Shown piece by piece: positions 15,039 to 23,177 of a stretch of 64,000 nucleotides of DNA (position 1 is the first letter of the stretch; each line of letters begins with the position of its first letter). Position numbers and translations under genes: made by a program. The stretch comes from Rathayibacter sp. VKM Ac-2760 (lineage in GTDB: Bacteria > Actinomycetota > Actinomycetes > Actinomycetales > Microbacteriaceae). Location of the stretch: assembly GCF_009834185.1 (NCBI RefSeq), contig NZ_CP047173.1:4216001-4280000 (forward strand), written 5' to 3'. The notes below the pieces were generated by a model. The model saw only the letters and a program-made list of their open reading frames with translations, was not told the DNA's origin and did no database searches.

Positions 15039-18000
15039 CTAGTGGCGGCCGAGCCACCACTGCCAGAGGCTCGGCAGGTACTTCTTGACCAGCGACTCCA
15101 GCCACGAGGGCACGGAGGGCGCGGGGGTCGGAGTGGGCGACGGGGTCGCGGTGGGCGGGGTGGTGGGCGTGGCGGTGGGGGTGGCCGTCGGCGTCGCGGT
15201 CGGCGTCGGCGTCGCGGTGGGCGGAGCGGTCGGAGTGGGCGTCGGCGTCGGCGTGGTCGCCTCCGCCACGACGGTCTCGACGTCGTCGAGCACCAGCGAG
15301 CCCGCGCCCGAGCCGTTCACGTACAGCGCGTACTGCGTGACCGAGGTGAGGTCGAGGTCGGCCTGCGGCGCCCAGGAGGGCGGCGCGAAGTCCTCGAACG
15401 GGATCTCGATCCGCTGCACGCCGTCGGCGTCCGGGGTGACCGTCGCCTCCCAGTACGCGCCGTTCGCGACGAACTGCACCGCGAGCGGCACGGCCCGGTC
15501 GGCGTCGACCGTCAGCGACAGACCGGAGTAGCCCCACCAGTCCTGCGCGGCGTCGAACGTCCGCACCGTGCCGGCGTAACCGGCCGTGCCGGTGTCGTAG
15601 TCGAACCGGCCCGCGCTCGTGCCGTTGGCGCTCGGCACCAGCGTCGGCGTGATCGTGCCGCCGCCGCTGTTGCGGACGTAGGCGGCCTGCAGCGCCGCAT
15701 CGTCGGCGTAGCCGTCGAAGTCCTCGACCACGACCGGCTCGGTCGGCAGCGCCGCCGTGCTGAACGTGCGCGTCGCCGACGCCGTGGCGCCGAGCCCGTT
15801 CACGGCCGAGACCTGCCAGTAGTACGGCGTCTCCGGGTCGAGCTCGACCGGCGGGCGGTAGCTCGTGGCCGAGAGCCCGGTGGTCGAGACCAGCGCCTCG
15901 GAGAGGTCGCTCGAGGGGGAGAGGACGAAACGGTAGTACGCGGCGTCCGCGGCCGGCTCCCACGAGAACGTCGGGGTCGCCGTCACGTCCTCGGTCCCGT
16001 CGGCGGGCGCCCCGAGCGCGGGCGCCGCGGGCAGGCCGAACGGCGCGGCGTTCGGCGAGTACAGGCTCACCGCGCCGATCTGCGGCGTCCAGACCTCGCC
16101 CGCCCCCTGCGGCCAGGAGATGCGGAGCCGGTTCACGCCGGTCAGGTCGCGGACGGCGTAGCTGTACTCGCGCCAGTTCCCGGTGCCACCGCGCGTCTCG
16201 ACGGCGAGCGGCGTCCAGGTCGTGCCGTCCGCCGATCCCTCGACCGTGAGCGGGACGACCGGCTGGTCGGGCCAGTACCAGGCGGTGATGTCAGCGCCGC
16301 TGATGTCGTCGAAGGCGTAGCTGAGGCTCGCGGGGTCGGCGCTGTCGCGCTTGACCCGCGAGGCGTCGCCGCCGAAGAGCGCCGGGTTGCCGGTGTCGAA
16401 GGAGAGACTGCCCTCGTAGCTTGCCGTCCGGGAGAAGTCGTCGAGCGGATCGAAGAGCGCCACCCGCGCCGCGGCACTGGTGATCGTCGCCCGCTGCACC
16501 GTGCCGTCGCTCCAGCCGATGCGCACCTGATCGCCCGAGAGGCCGGTCGCGCTGACGACGCTCGCGCCGTCGCGCTCGGTCGTCGTGGTGGCCGCCTCGG
16601 TCCAGGTCGCGCCGTCGGTGCTCGTCGAGACGGTGACGCCGGACGGGTCCGAGACGACGAACTCCGCCGCGCTGATCCCGTCGCGCTGCCAGCTGATGCT
16701 CGCCTCGCCGGTCGCGGTGGCGACAGCGCCGGCGGGAGTGGGCGCGAGCTCGGCGTTCTCGTGGCCGGCGGTCAGCAGCCAGCTCTGCAGCGGATCGACC
16801 AGCACGGCGCCGGCCGCGGGGGCGGCCACGACGGCGGACGCGGGACCGCGCCGGTCGCCGTCGCCCACCGGGACGACGCGGTAGCGCGCGCCGGCCGGGG
16901 AGTCGAAGTCGGTGACCGGCGAGGCCGAGGCCGAGACGGCTCCGTCCGTGACGTCGCTCCACTCGCCGCCGGTCGAGCGCTGCACGAGGTAGCCGGTGGC
17001 GCCCGCGGTGCCGCGCCAGGAGATCTCGTTGATCCCGTAGTCCTTGTCCAGCGCGGTGATCAGCGGCGCGCCGAGCTCCAGCTCGCCGGGCGTGCTGCCC
17101 GTGGCGGTGCCGTACTGCTCGATCGCGTCGACGCTCTCCCGCTCCCGCGGCGTCTCGCCCGGGTAGTGCAGGGTGAAGCCGTCGTCGTGCGGCACGAAGC
17201 CGCCGCGGTCGTTGTTCCCGAAGAGCGACCAGAAGAACATCCCCGAGACGTTCGGGTCGGCCGCGGCCGCGCCGAGGAGGTCCTCGCTTGCGGCCGTCGA
17301 GGCGTACTCGCCGGCGATGTAGACCTTGTCCGCGCCGGCGACCGTCGCGGCGTCGGCCGAGACCCGCTCGGCGGTCGGCGGGTAGTAGTGCACGTCGACG
17401 ATGTCGAGGTCGGGCGCAGCGAGGGTGTCCGGATCGATGTCGAAGCGGCGGCCGGCCGCGACGAGCTGCTCGGGCGCCCGCTCCTTGATGTGGGCGACCT
17501 GCGCGTCGATCCAGTCGAGGGTCATCCCCTCGAGCTCGTTGCCCAGCTCCCAGGCCATGATCGTCGGGTCGTCGACGAGGCGCGTCCCGGTGATCGTGTT
17601 GGTGTGGCCGAGGATCACGTCGACGTAGTCCTGGTAGGCGGCGATCGCGGCCGGGTCGGTGTAGAACTCGGCCGACTCCAGCCCGAGCGGGGTCGTGAAG
17701 TCGCGGTGACCGCCGTGGTAGTACGCCCACTCGTCGGTGAGGGGCAGCACCAGGCGGATGCCGAGGGTGCCCGCGTAGGCGACGGCGAAGTCGATCGTGC
17801 GGAAGGCCTCCTCGTTGTACTCGCCGAGGCGCGGCATCAGGGCCAGCGGGTCCTCGTCGTTCTGCCCGGTCGAGGTCATCATGTGCGAGCGGACGACGGT
17901 GACGCCCAGCTGCGCGGCGGTGTCGAGGGCGTCCTTGATGCGGAAGTAGGTCGGGTAGTCGACGCCGCCGACGTTCTCGTCGAGGCCGAGCCAGTAGATG

Positions 18001-18260
18001 TTCGTGCCGCTCGCGCGGAACCGCTCGCCGTCGAGGGTCAGGGCGCTGCCGTCGCGCTGCACGAAGGCGGTGTTCTCGCTCGTCCAATCGGCGGGGGCGG
18101 CGGCCGACTGCGCTTCTGCCGACTGTGCCTCTGCCGACGGCGCCGCGGCGGGCGAGAGGACGACGAGCGAGCCGGCCGTGAGGGCCAGGAAGGCGACGCC
18201 GGCGAGAGAGCGGCGCGGCCTCCGCGAGAACGCGGACGGGGTGGGGTGGGCACGTTTCAT
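15039..18260 (-). CDS. Secreted multidomain GH5 beta-mannanase
   Basis: Large extracellular mannan-degrading enzyme (1073 aa). A signal peptide (residues ~1-40) is followed by a SAEAQ-repeat linker. The GH5 catalytic domain (residues ~60-385) has acid/base Glu242 in AWELGNELEG and nucleophile Glu318 in YIAGEYAST, the pattern of GH5_7-like mannanases. Then come a fibronectin III-like domain (~395-470), beta-sandwich modules that look carbohydrate-binding (to ~740), another FN3-like domain and a final CBM-like module (~835-980). A Pro/Thr-rich linker leads to a short amphipathic tail (LVKKYLPSLWQWWLGRH). No LPXTG motif is present. An AT-rich palindrome lies in the promoter region upstream. Mannan specificity is supported by the locus. 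Confidence 0.85.
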   Translation of the reverse strand: MKRAHPTPSAFSRRPRRSLAGVAFLALTAGSLVVLSPAAAPSAEAQSAEAQSAAAPADWTSENTAFVQRDGSALTLDGERFRASGTNIYWLGLDENVGGVDYPTYFRIKDALDTAAQLGVTVVRSHMMTSTGQNDEDPLALMPRLGEYNEEAFRTIDFAVAYAGTLGIRLVLPLTDEWAYYHGGHRDFTTPLGLESAEFYTDPAAIAAYQDYVDVILGHTNTITGTRLVDDPTIMAWELGNELEGMTLDWIDAQVAHIKERAPEQLVAAGRRFDIDPDTLAAPDLDIVDVHYYPPTAERVSADAATVAGADKVYIAGEYASTAASEDLLGAAAADPNVSGMFFWSLFGNNDRGGFVPHDDGFTLHYPGETPRERESVDAIEQYGTATGSTPGELELGAPLITALDKDYGINEISWRGTAGATGYLVQRSTGGEWSDVTDGAVSASASPVTDFDSPAGARYRVVPVGDGDRRGPASAVVAAPAAGAVLVDPLQSWLLTAGHENAELAPTPAGAVATATGEASISWQRDGISAAEFVVSDPSGVTVSTSTDGATWTEAATTTTERDGASVVSATGLSGDQVRIGWSDGTVQRATITSAAARVALFDPLDDFSRTASYEGSLSFDTGNPALFGGDASRVKRDSADPASLSYAFDDISGADITAWYWPDQPVVPLTVEGSADGTTWTPLAVETRGGTGNWREYSYAVRDLTGVNRLRISWPQGAGEVWTPQIGAVSLYSPNAAPFGLPAAPALGAPADGTEDVTATPTFSWEPAADAAYYRFVLSPSSDLSEALVSTTGLSATSYRPPVELDPETPYYWQVSAVNGLGATASATRTFSTAALPTEPVVVEDFDGYADDAALQAAYVRNSGGGTITPTLVPSANGTSAGRFDYDTGTAGYAGTVRTFDAAQDWWGYSGLSLTVDADRAVPLAVQFVANGAYWEATVTPDADGVQRIEIPFEDFAPPSWAPQADLDLTSVTQYALYVNGSGAGSLVLDDVETVVAEATTPTPTPTPTAPPTATPTPTATPTATPTATPTTPPTATPSPTPTPAPSVPSWLESLVKKYLPSLWQWWLGRH

Positions 18261-18375
18261 GGGGTTGCCAGGCTCCTTCGACCGGTGACGTGTCGTGCGC
18301 CGCAGCCGATCGGGAGTCGATCAGCGCGGCGACCTGCTCAGAGTCGCCGATGCCCCCACCCCGCGTCAAGTACAA

Positions 18376-18392
18376 ACATAATTAATTTATGT
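18376..18392. promoter_or_regulatory. Candidate operator/promoter of the GH5 mannanase operon
   Basis: ACATAATTAATTTATGT is a near-perfect AT-rich palindrome (arms ACATAA/TTATGT) in otherwise GC-rich DNA, 116 bp upstream of the GH5 start. On the minus strand it overlaps a TTTACA -35-like box. Its core matches the motif at 6431 upstream of the GH26 mannanase, so both probably bind the same repressor, perhaps the ROK protein at 19407. Confidence 0.5.
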
Positions 18393-18439
18393 AAAGATCG
18401 AGCATGGCGAAGGAACGACGACGCGACGGTCCCGGCGGC

Positions 18440-19309
18440 TCAGGCCCCGTGGCCGCCGTGCTGCGCCGGTGCGCTCGTCGTGCCGCGCGCCACCACGACG
18501 ACCGGCGGGCTGGCCACGGATCCGCTCGCCGACTCCGCGATCTCGCTCAGCAGCTCCTGCCCCGTGATCATGCCGATCACCTGCACGTCGTGCGAGACCG
18601 CCGAGAGCGGCGGCTCGCTCAGCTGGCACTGCGCGGAGTCGTCCCAGGCCAGCAGCGACATCGCGCCCGGCACGTCGAGGCCGAGCTGCCGGGCCGCGTC
18701 GAGCGCCCCGATCGCCATCAGGTCGCTGTCCAGGATCACCGCGGTCGCCGGCTCCGGCTCCTCCGCCAGCGAGCGCAGCGCCCGGCCGCCGGACTCGCGC
18801 GAGTAGTCGCCCGAGCGCTCGACCGCCTCGATGCCGCGGTCGGCGCACTCCCGCAGGAAGCACTCGCGCCGGATCCGGGTGTGCAGCAGCTCCTCCGGCC
18901 CACCGACGTGCGCGATCCGCTCGTGGCCGAGGTCGGCGAGGAACTGCACGGCGTCGCGCATCGCGTCGTCGTCGTTGGTCCAGACCGCGCGCAGATCGAG
19001 CGCCGCGGAGGGCGGCCCGACGATCACCGCGGGCAGCCCCAGCTCGCGCACCAGCGCCGGCCGCGGGTCGTCCACCTCCAGGTCGACGAGCACCACGCCG
19101 TCGACCTCGCCGTCGCGGGCCCAGCGCCGGTAGGTCTCGATCTCCGCGTCGCGGTCGGGCAGCACGTTGAGCAGCACCGAGTGGCCCGCCGGCCGGACCG
19201 CGTGCTCCACCCCCGCGATGAACTCGTGGAAGTACGGCTCGGCGCCCATGATCTCGGTGGCGCGGACGAGGGCGAGCCCGAGGGGCCGCGGCGGTCTCGG
19301 ATCGGTCAT
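18440..19309 (-). CDS. LacI-type ligand-binding protein lacking the DNA-binding domain
   Basis: A 289-aa protein equivalent to the sugar-binding core of LacI/GalR regulators. It begins directly with PRPLGLALVRATEIMGAEPY and runs through GVVLVDLEVDDPRP, FLADLGHERIAHVGGPEE, AVILDSDLMAIGALDAARQL and SLLAWDDS. The ~60-residue N-terminal HTH and hinge are missing, and the upstream minus-strand reading frame contains no HTH before the divergent ROK gene, so this is not a start-site error. It may be a stand-alone sensor or a partner of the divergent ROK repressor. It has no signal peptide, so it is cytoplasmic. The role is inferred. Confidence 0.8.
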   Translation of the reverse strand: MTDPRPPRPLGLALVRATEIMGAEPYFHEFIAGVEHAVRPAGHSVLLNVLPDRDAEIETYRRWARDGEVDGVVLVDLEVDDPRPALVRELGLPAVIVGPPSAALDLRAVWTNDDDAMRDAVQFLADLGHERIAHVGGPEELLHTRIRRECFLRECADRGIEAVERSGDYSRESGGRALRSLAEEPEPATAVILDSDLMAIGALDAARQLGLDVPGAMSLLAWDDSAQCQLSEPPLSAVSHDVQVIGMITGQELLSEIAESASGSVASPPVVVVARGTTSAPAQHGGHGA

Positions 19310-19335
19310 GGCGGCTCTCTCTCGGACGGGCGGTA

Positions 19336-19383
19336 CCAGCGTAGGCGCGGGCGCGGGCCGCGGCGCCCGGTCCCGTACGCTGG
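19336..19383. promoter_or_regulatory. Mirror-image -10 boxes of a divergent promoter pair
   Basis: CCAGCGTA (19336-19343) and TACGCTGG (19376-19383) are perfect inverted 8-mers 32 bp apart, in the 97-bp region between the HTH-less LacI-like gene and the ROK regulator gene. Each places a TACGCT -10-like hexamer about 25-28 nt before its gene's start, so they are likely back-to-back promoters with a common control region. Confidence 0.4.
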
Positions 19384-19406
19384 CGGTCGAGCGGTGAGGA
19401 GCAGGC

Positions 19407-20633
19407 ATGGCGCGTCGTGAGGCGACCCCCGCGGCTCCGGGCAGCCGCGCCCTCGTCGTCGATCTCATCCGCTCCTCCGGGCCGATCAGCCGCGTCGAGC
19501 TCACCTCGGCGACCGGGCTGACCCAGCCGTCGATCTCGCTGATCGTGCGGAAGCTCCTGACCGACGGCATCGTCCGAGAGACCGGATCGACGGCCAGCGG
19601 CGGCAAGCCGCGGCAGATGCTCGAGATCAACACCCGCGCGCGGATCGGCGTCGGCGTGCAGCTCGGCTTCGAGTCGATCACCTTCGTCGCGACGGACGCC
19701 GGCGGCGGCGTGCTCGCCCGCCAGCAGATCCGCGGGGCGGCCCTCTCGGCGCCGGACGAGGTCACCCGGCGGATCGTCGACGGCTACGCGGCGTTCGTCC
19801 GCGGCACCGGCCTCGACCGGCGCAGCATCGCCGGCGTCGCGGTCGTCGCTCCCGGCCCGATCGACCAGGCCGCGGGCCGCATCCTCGGGCCGCCGACCCT
19901 GCAGGGCTGGCGCGACTTCCCGCTGCGCGAGGAGCTCGGCGCCGGCTTCGGCACGCCGATCCTGCTCGACAACGACGCGGCGGCGGCCGCCATCGGCGAG
20001 TTCTGGAGCCGCGGCGTCTCGCGGCACGAGACCTTCGGCAGCGTCTACATCGGCACCGGGATCGGCGCCGGCATCGTCCTCGACGGCGCGCTCTTCCGCG
20101 GCGCCAGCTCGAACGCCGCCGAGATCGGCCACATCACCATCGCGCCCGGCGGCCGCGACTGCTTCTGCGGCAACACCGGCTGCCTCGAGCGCTACGCGGC
20201 GCCCTCCGTCGTCGTCGAGGACGCGAGCGCGGACCGGAGCTCGTTCGCCGACCTCGACCTCACCTTCGAGGTCGAGCAGAACGCCCGGGACTTCGACGTG
20301 CTGAGCCTCGCCGCGATCAACGGCCACCCCGCCGCGGAGGCGCTGCTGCAGCGATCGGCCGGGCATCTCGCCGACGGCGCCGTCACCCTCGCCAACCTCT
20401 TCGACCTCGACGCGCTCGTCCTCACCGGCCCCGGAGTCGCGATCGCCGGCTCGATCTACACGCGGGCGCTGCGCTCCCGGCTGGAGGCGCGCCGCTTCGC
20501 CCGGCGCGCGCACCCGATCACCGTCGAGCTGTCGGCGAACCCGCGCGACGCCGCCGCGATCGGCGCCTCCTCCCTCGTCCTGCAGAGCACGCTCTCGCCC
20601 GGCCACGGGCCCGTGCTGCACCAGCCGGCATGA
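19407..20633 (+). CDS. ROK-family transcriptional regulator (NagC/XylR type)
   Basis: Sugar-responsive repressor of 408 aa. The N-terminal winged HTH (GPISRVELTSATGLTQPSIS, residues ~20-65) is followed by a ROK sugar-binding domain with the zinc motif CFCGNTGCLERYA and the NAAEIGHI signature. ATG 19407 follows GAGGAG. It is divergent from the LacI-like gene and the mannan operon and overlaps the following esterase gene by 4 nt (ATGA). It is the most likely repressor of the mannan genes; its effector (mannose, mannobiose or other) is unknown. Confidence 0.88.
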   Translation: MARREATPAAPGSRALVVDLIRSSGPISRVELTSATGLTQPSISLIVRKLLTDGIVRETGSTASGGKPRQMLEINTRARIGVGVQLGFESITFVATDAGGGVLARQQIRGAALSAPDEVTRRIVDGYAAFVRGTGLDRRSIAGVAVVAPGPIDQAAGRILGPPTLQGWRDFPLREELGAGFGTPILLDNDAAAAAIGEFWSRGVSRHETFGSVYIGTGIGAGIVLDGALFRGASSNAAEIGHITIAPGGRDCFCGNTGCLERYAAPSVVVEDASADRSSFADLDLTFEVEQNARDFDVLSLAAINGHPAAEALLQRSAGHLADGAVTLANLFDLDALVLTGPGVAIAGSIYTRALRSRLEARRFARRAHPITVELSANPRDAAAIGASSLVLQSTLSPGHGPVLHQPA

Positions 20634-22141
20634 CCGAGGTCGTCACTCCGGGCGGAGTCGTGCGCGGCCGGGTCGTCGAGACGCCGGACGGCGGGGTGCA
20701 CGCCTTCCTCGGCGTGCCGTACCTGCGGGTCGCCGAGCGGTTCCGGCCCGGGGTCGCGGTGGAGCCGTGGGCGGGCGGGCGTGCGGCGACCTCGCGCGGG
20801 CCTGTCGCGCCGCAGCCGTTCGCGGACGCGCCCGTCTCCGAGCGGGACTCGCTGCACGTGAACATCTGGACCCCCGACCCCGCCGCCCGCGACCTGCCCG
20901 TCTTCGTCTGGGTGCACGGCGGCCTGCACATCGTCGGGTCCAACGCGGAGCCGCTCTCGGACGGCGCGCGTCTCGCCGCCGCCGGCCGGATGATCGTCGT
21001 CTCGGTCAACCACCGCCTCGGCGCCCTCGGCTTCCTGACCCTCGAGCACCTGCTCGGAGCGGAGTACGCCGACTCCGCGAACCTCGCCCTGCTCGACGTG
21101 ATCGGCGCGCTGCGCTGGGTGCACTCGGGCATCGCGGCGTTCGGCGGGGACCCGTCGCGGGTGACGCTCGCCGGGCAGTCCGCGGGGGCGGTGCTCGTGT
21201 CGGCGCTGCTCGCCGCGCCCGCCGCCGCCGGGCTCTTCCGGCGGGCGGTCCTGCAGAGCGGCAACCCGGAGCGGATCGGCTCGCGGGCCTTCGGCGAGGG
21301 CGTCACCGCCGAGCTGCTCGCGCTCCTGGGGCTGGAGGACGACCCGTCGCGGCTGCTGACCCTGCCGTGGGAGGAGGTGGTCGCCGCCCAGCAGCGGCTG
21401 ATCGAGCAGCGCTCGGCCGGCCACCCGAACCCGACGCCCGCCTTCCGGCCGAGCCTCGACGGCCGGGTGCTGCCCGCGACGCCGGTCGACGCGGTCGCCG
21501 CCGGAGCGTCCTCGACGGTGGATCTGATCGTCGGCACGAATGTGAACGAGGGCTCCGGCTTCGTCGATCCCGGCGGCCCGGAGCCGTCGCCGGAGCTCCT
21601 CAAGAGCGAGCTGGCGCTGCTCCTGCCGCACTGGCCCGCGTCGCGCGGCAGCCGCGCCGACGCGTTCGCCGCCGCCCTGCGCGCCGACCTCGGCCGCGAG
21701 GTGTCCGGCGCCGAGCTGCTCGAGGCCTGCCTGGCCGAGACGATCTACCGCCAGCCGAGCCAGCGCTTCCTCGACGCCCGCGCCGACGCCACCGTGTCCA
21801 CCCGCTCCTACCTCTTCACCTGGGAGCAGCCCGCCTCCGCCGGCCCCCGCCGCGCCGGCCACTCCCTCGAGCTGCCGTTCCTGTTCCGGACCCTCGACTC
21901 CCCCCTCGCCCCCGCCGAGGTCGGCACCGCCGCCCCCGCGTCCCTCCGCGACGCCCTCACCCGCCACTGGTCCGCCTTCGCCGCCACCGGCGCCCCCGGC
22001 CCCGACTGGCCCGAGTACGCCCCGTCCCGCGCGACCCTCCTCCTCGCGGACTCCCCCCGCGTCGCCCTCGCCCCCCGCGACACCGTCCGCCGCCTGGCCG
22101 CGTCGGCCCGCCCCCCGAGTCGTCCTGGCCGGGGGCTCTGA
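20630..22141 (+). CDS. Type-B carboxylesterase
   Basis: Alpha/beta-hydrolase of 503 aa in the pNB-esterase/type-B family. The nucleophile is Ser184 in TLAGQSAGAV, the oxyanion loop is WVHGGLH (the usual third Gly is replaced by Leu), the acid lies in GTNVNEGSGF and the His in AGHSLELPFLF. There is no signal peptide. It is co-transcribed with the ROK regulator of the mannan locus (ATGA overlap). A role in removing acetyl groups from imported acetylated mannooligosaccharides is plausible but inferred. The last ~100 codons are unusually C-rich. Confidence 0.85.
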   Translation: MTEVVTPGGVVRGRVVETPDGGVHAFLGVPYLRVAERFRPGVAVEPWAGGRAATSRGPVAPQPFADAPVSERDSLHVNIWTPDPAARDLPVFVWVHGGLHIVGSNAEPLSDGARLAAAGRMIVVSVNHRLGALGFLTLEHLLGAEYADSANLALLDVIGALRWVHSGIAAFGGDPSRVTLAGQSAGAVLVSALLAAPAAAGLFRRAVLQSGNPERIGSRAFGEGVTAELLALLGLEDDPSRLLTLPWEEVVAAQQRLIEQRSAGHPNPTPAFRPSLDGRVLPATPVDAVAAGASSTVDLIVGTNVNEGSGFVDPGGPEPSPELLKSELALLLPHWPASRGSRADAFAAALRADLGREVSGAELLEACLAETIYRQPSQRFLDARADATVSTRSYLFTWEQPASAGPRRAGHSLELPFLFRTLDSPLAPAEVGTAAPASLRDALTRHWSAFAATGAPGPDWPEYAPSRATLLLADSPRVALAPRDTVRRLAASARPPSRPGRGL

Positions 22142-22173
22142 GGACCGATCGCCTCGTCAGGGCGGGGAAGTCC

Positions 22174-22302
22174 CTTGCTGATCGAGTAGCCCGCGCAGCG
22201 GGCGTATCGAGATCCGCGTGCGTCAGAACAGGAGTCTGCAGTCCAGCCGTGCTGACGAGGCCGGGTCTCGATACGCCCCTGCGGGGCTACTCGACCAGCA
22301 TG
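22174..22302. repeat. Compound palindromic element, full copy
   Basis: Starts CTTGCTGATCGAGTAGCCCG and ends GGCTACTCGACCAGCATG, with GTCAGAACAGGAGTCTGCAG in the centre. It is the first of two copies that fill the 369-bp gap 22142-22510 between the convergent esterase and export-protein genes. Confidence 0.85.
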
Positions 22303-22342
22303 CGGCGGGCGGCCGGCGGAAGGGCGCCGTGACCTCCGGGCC

Positions 22343-22470
22343 CTGCTGATCGAGTAGCCCGCGCAGCGGGCGTATCGAGATCCACGTGCGTCAGAACAGG
22401 AGTCTGCAGACCCGCCCTCCTGACGACGGCGGGTCTCGATACGCCCCTGCGCGGCTACTCGACCAGCATG
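22343..22470. repeat. Compound palindromic element, full copy (tandem neighbour)
   Basis: Second copy 40 bp after the first, same orientation and nearly identical left half and centre, suggesting local duplication. It ends GGCTACTCGACCAGCATG. Confidence 0.85.
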
Positions 22471-22510
22471 ACGGGACGCCGCCGCGTCCTCTCCCTCGCC
22501 GCCCCGCCCC

Positions 22511-23011
22511 TCACGCCAGCCCCGCGCCGCCGATCGCGAGCGAGACGATCACCGTGAGCACCGTCGTCCACAATGCGATCGCGATGCCCTGCCAGAGCAG
22601 CACGCGGCCCTTCGCGACGCCGGCGCCGGCGAGCATCACCGCGGTGAAGTGGGTCGGCAGCAGCAGCGGGCCGAGCAGGCTCACGCCGGGGACGCCGTAG
22701 CGGGTGAACGCGCGCTGGAACTTCTCGCGGCGGGCCGTCGCGCGCTTCCGCGGCTTCCGGCCGGTGATCGCCGAGCGGACGCCCGCGCCGAGCAGCACGA
22801 GCAGCGCGACGCAGAGGAAGTTGCCCGCCGCGGCCGAGACGGCGGCGACGACCGGGTGGATCCCGCCGATGATGCCGATCGTCGCGGCGCCCTCGCCCTC
22901 GATGAACGGCACGGCTCCGGCGAGCGCCACCACGAGCGGCTGGACGAGGTCGGGGACGTCCTGGATGAGGCCCTGGAATCCGAGGATCGCGTCGCTGACG
23001 ATGGTCGACAT
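22511..23011 (-). CDS. Small multidrug export-like membrane protein (COG2426)
   Basis: Integral membrane protein of 166 aa with four to five hydrophobic segments. The family hallmark GAVPFIEGEGAATIGIIGGI is present near residue 35, followed by a basic cytoplasmic loop (TGRKPRKRATARREKFQRAF) and LLGPLLLPTHFTAVMLAG. The name 'small multi-drug export' is historical and the real substrate is unknown. The ATG at 23011 is 11 nt downstream of AGAAGGAG. It is a lone gene, convergent with the esterase. Confidence 0.75.
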   Translation of the reverse strand: MSTIVSDAILGFQGLIQDVPDLVQPLVVALAGAVPFIEGEGAATIGIIGGIHPVVAAVSAAAGNFLCVALLVLLGAGVRSAITGRKPRKRATARREKFQRAFTRYGVPGVSLLGPLLLPTHFTAVMLAGAGVAKGRVLLWQGIAIALWTTVLTVIVSLAIGGAGLA

Positions 23012-23146
23012 GGCGGTGTCTCCTTCTGGCTGAGCGGCTGGACCGCTGCCCCGTCGATCGGGACGAGTCCATCCCAGCCCGCCGCAGGGGGTGCCCGGCA
23101 GTGCCCTCCCGTCACCGTCGCCCGGGAGGAACGGCCGCGCGAGGGG

Positions 23147-23170
23147 TGACAACTGTCATGGTCGTAGCCT
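23147..23170 (+). promoter_or_regulatory. Promoter and candidate operator of the two-component pair
   Basis: TGACAACTGTCA (23147-23158) has perfect 5-bp arms TGACA/TGTCA around AC. It is followed by a TAGCCT -10-like box (23165-23170) ending 7 nt before the kinase ATG, so transcription is probably leaderless. The palindrome may be an autoregulatory site of the response regulator. Confidence 0.4.
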
Positions 23171-23177
23171 GGGCCGC

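Noticed and set aside
15085..15250. GVGVAVG-type repeat on the plus strand, elastin-like
   Set aside because: It is the complement of the Pro/Thr linker of the GH5 protein, not a separate gene.
14955..18806. 1283-codon plus-strand open frame opposite the GH5 mannanase
   Set aside because: Low-complexity Arg/Gly/Val composition and no domain; the minus strand has a clear multidomain mannanase.
22174..22470. Insertion sequence or MITE with target-site duplication
   Set aside because: Terminal palindromes are clear but I could not identify flanking direct duplications or a transposase gene, so mobility is not claimed.
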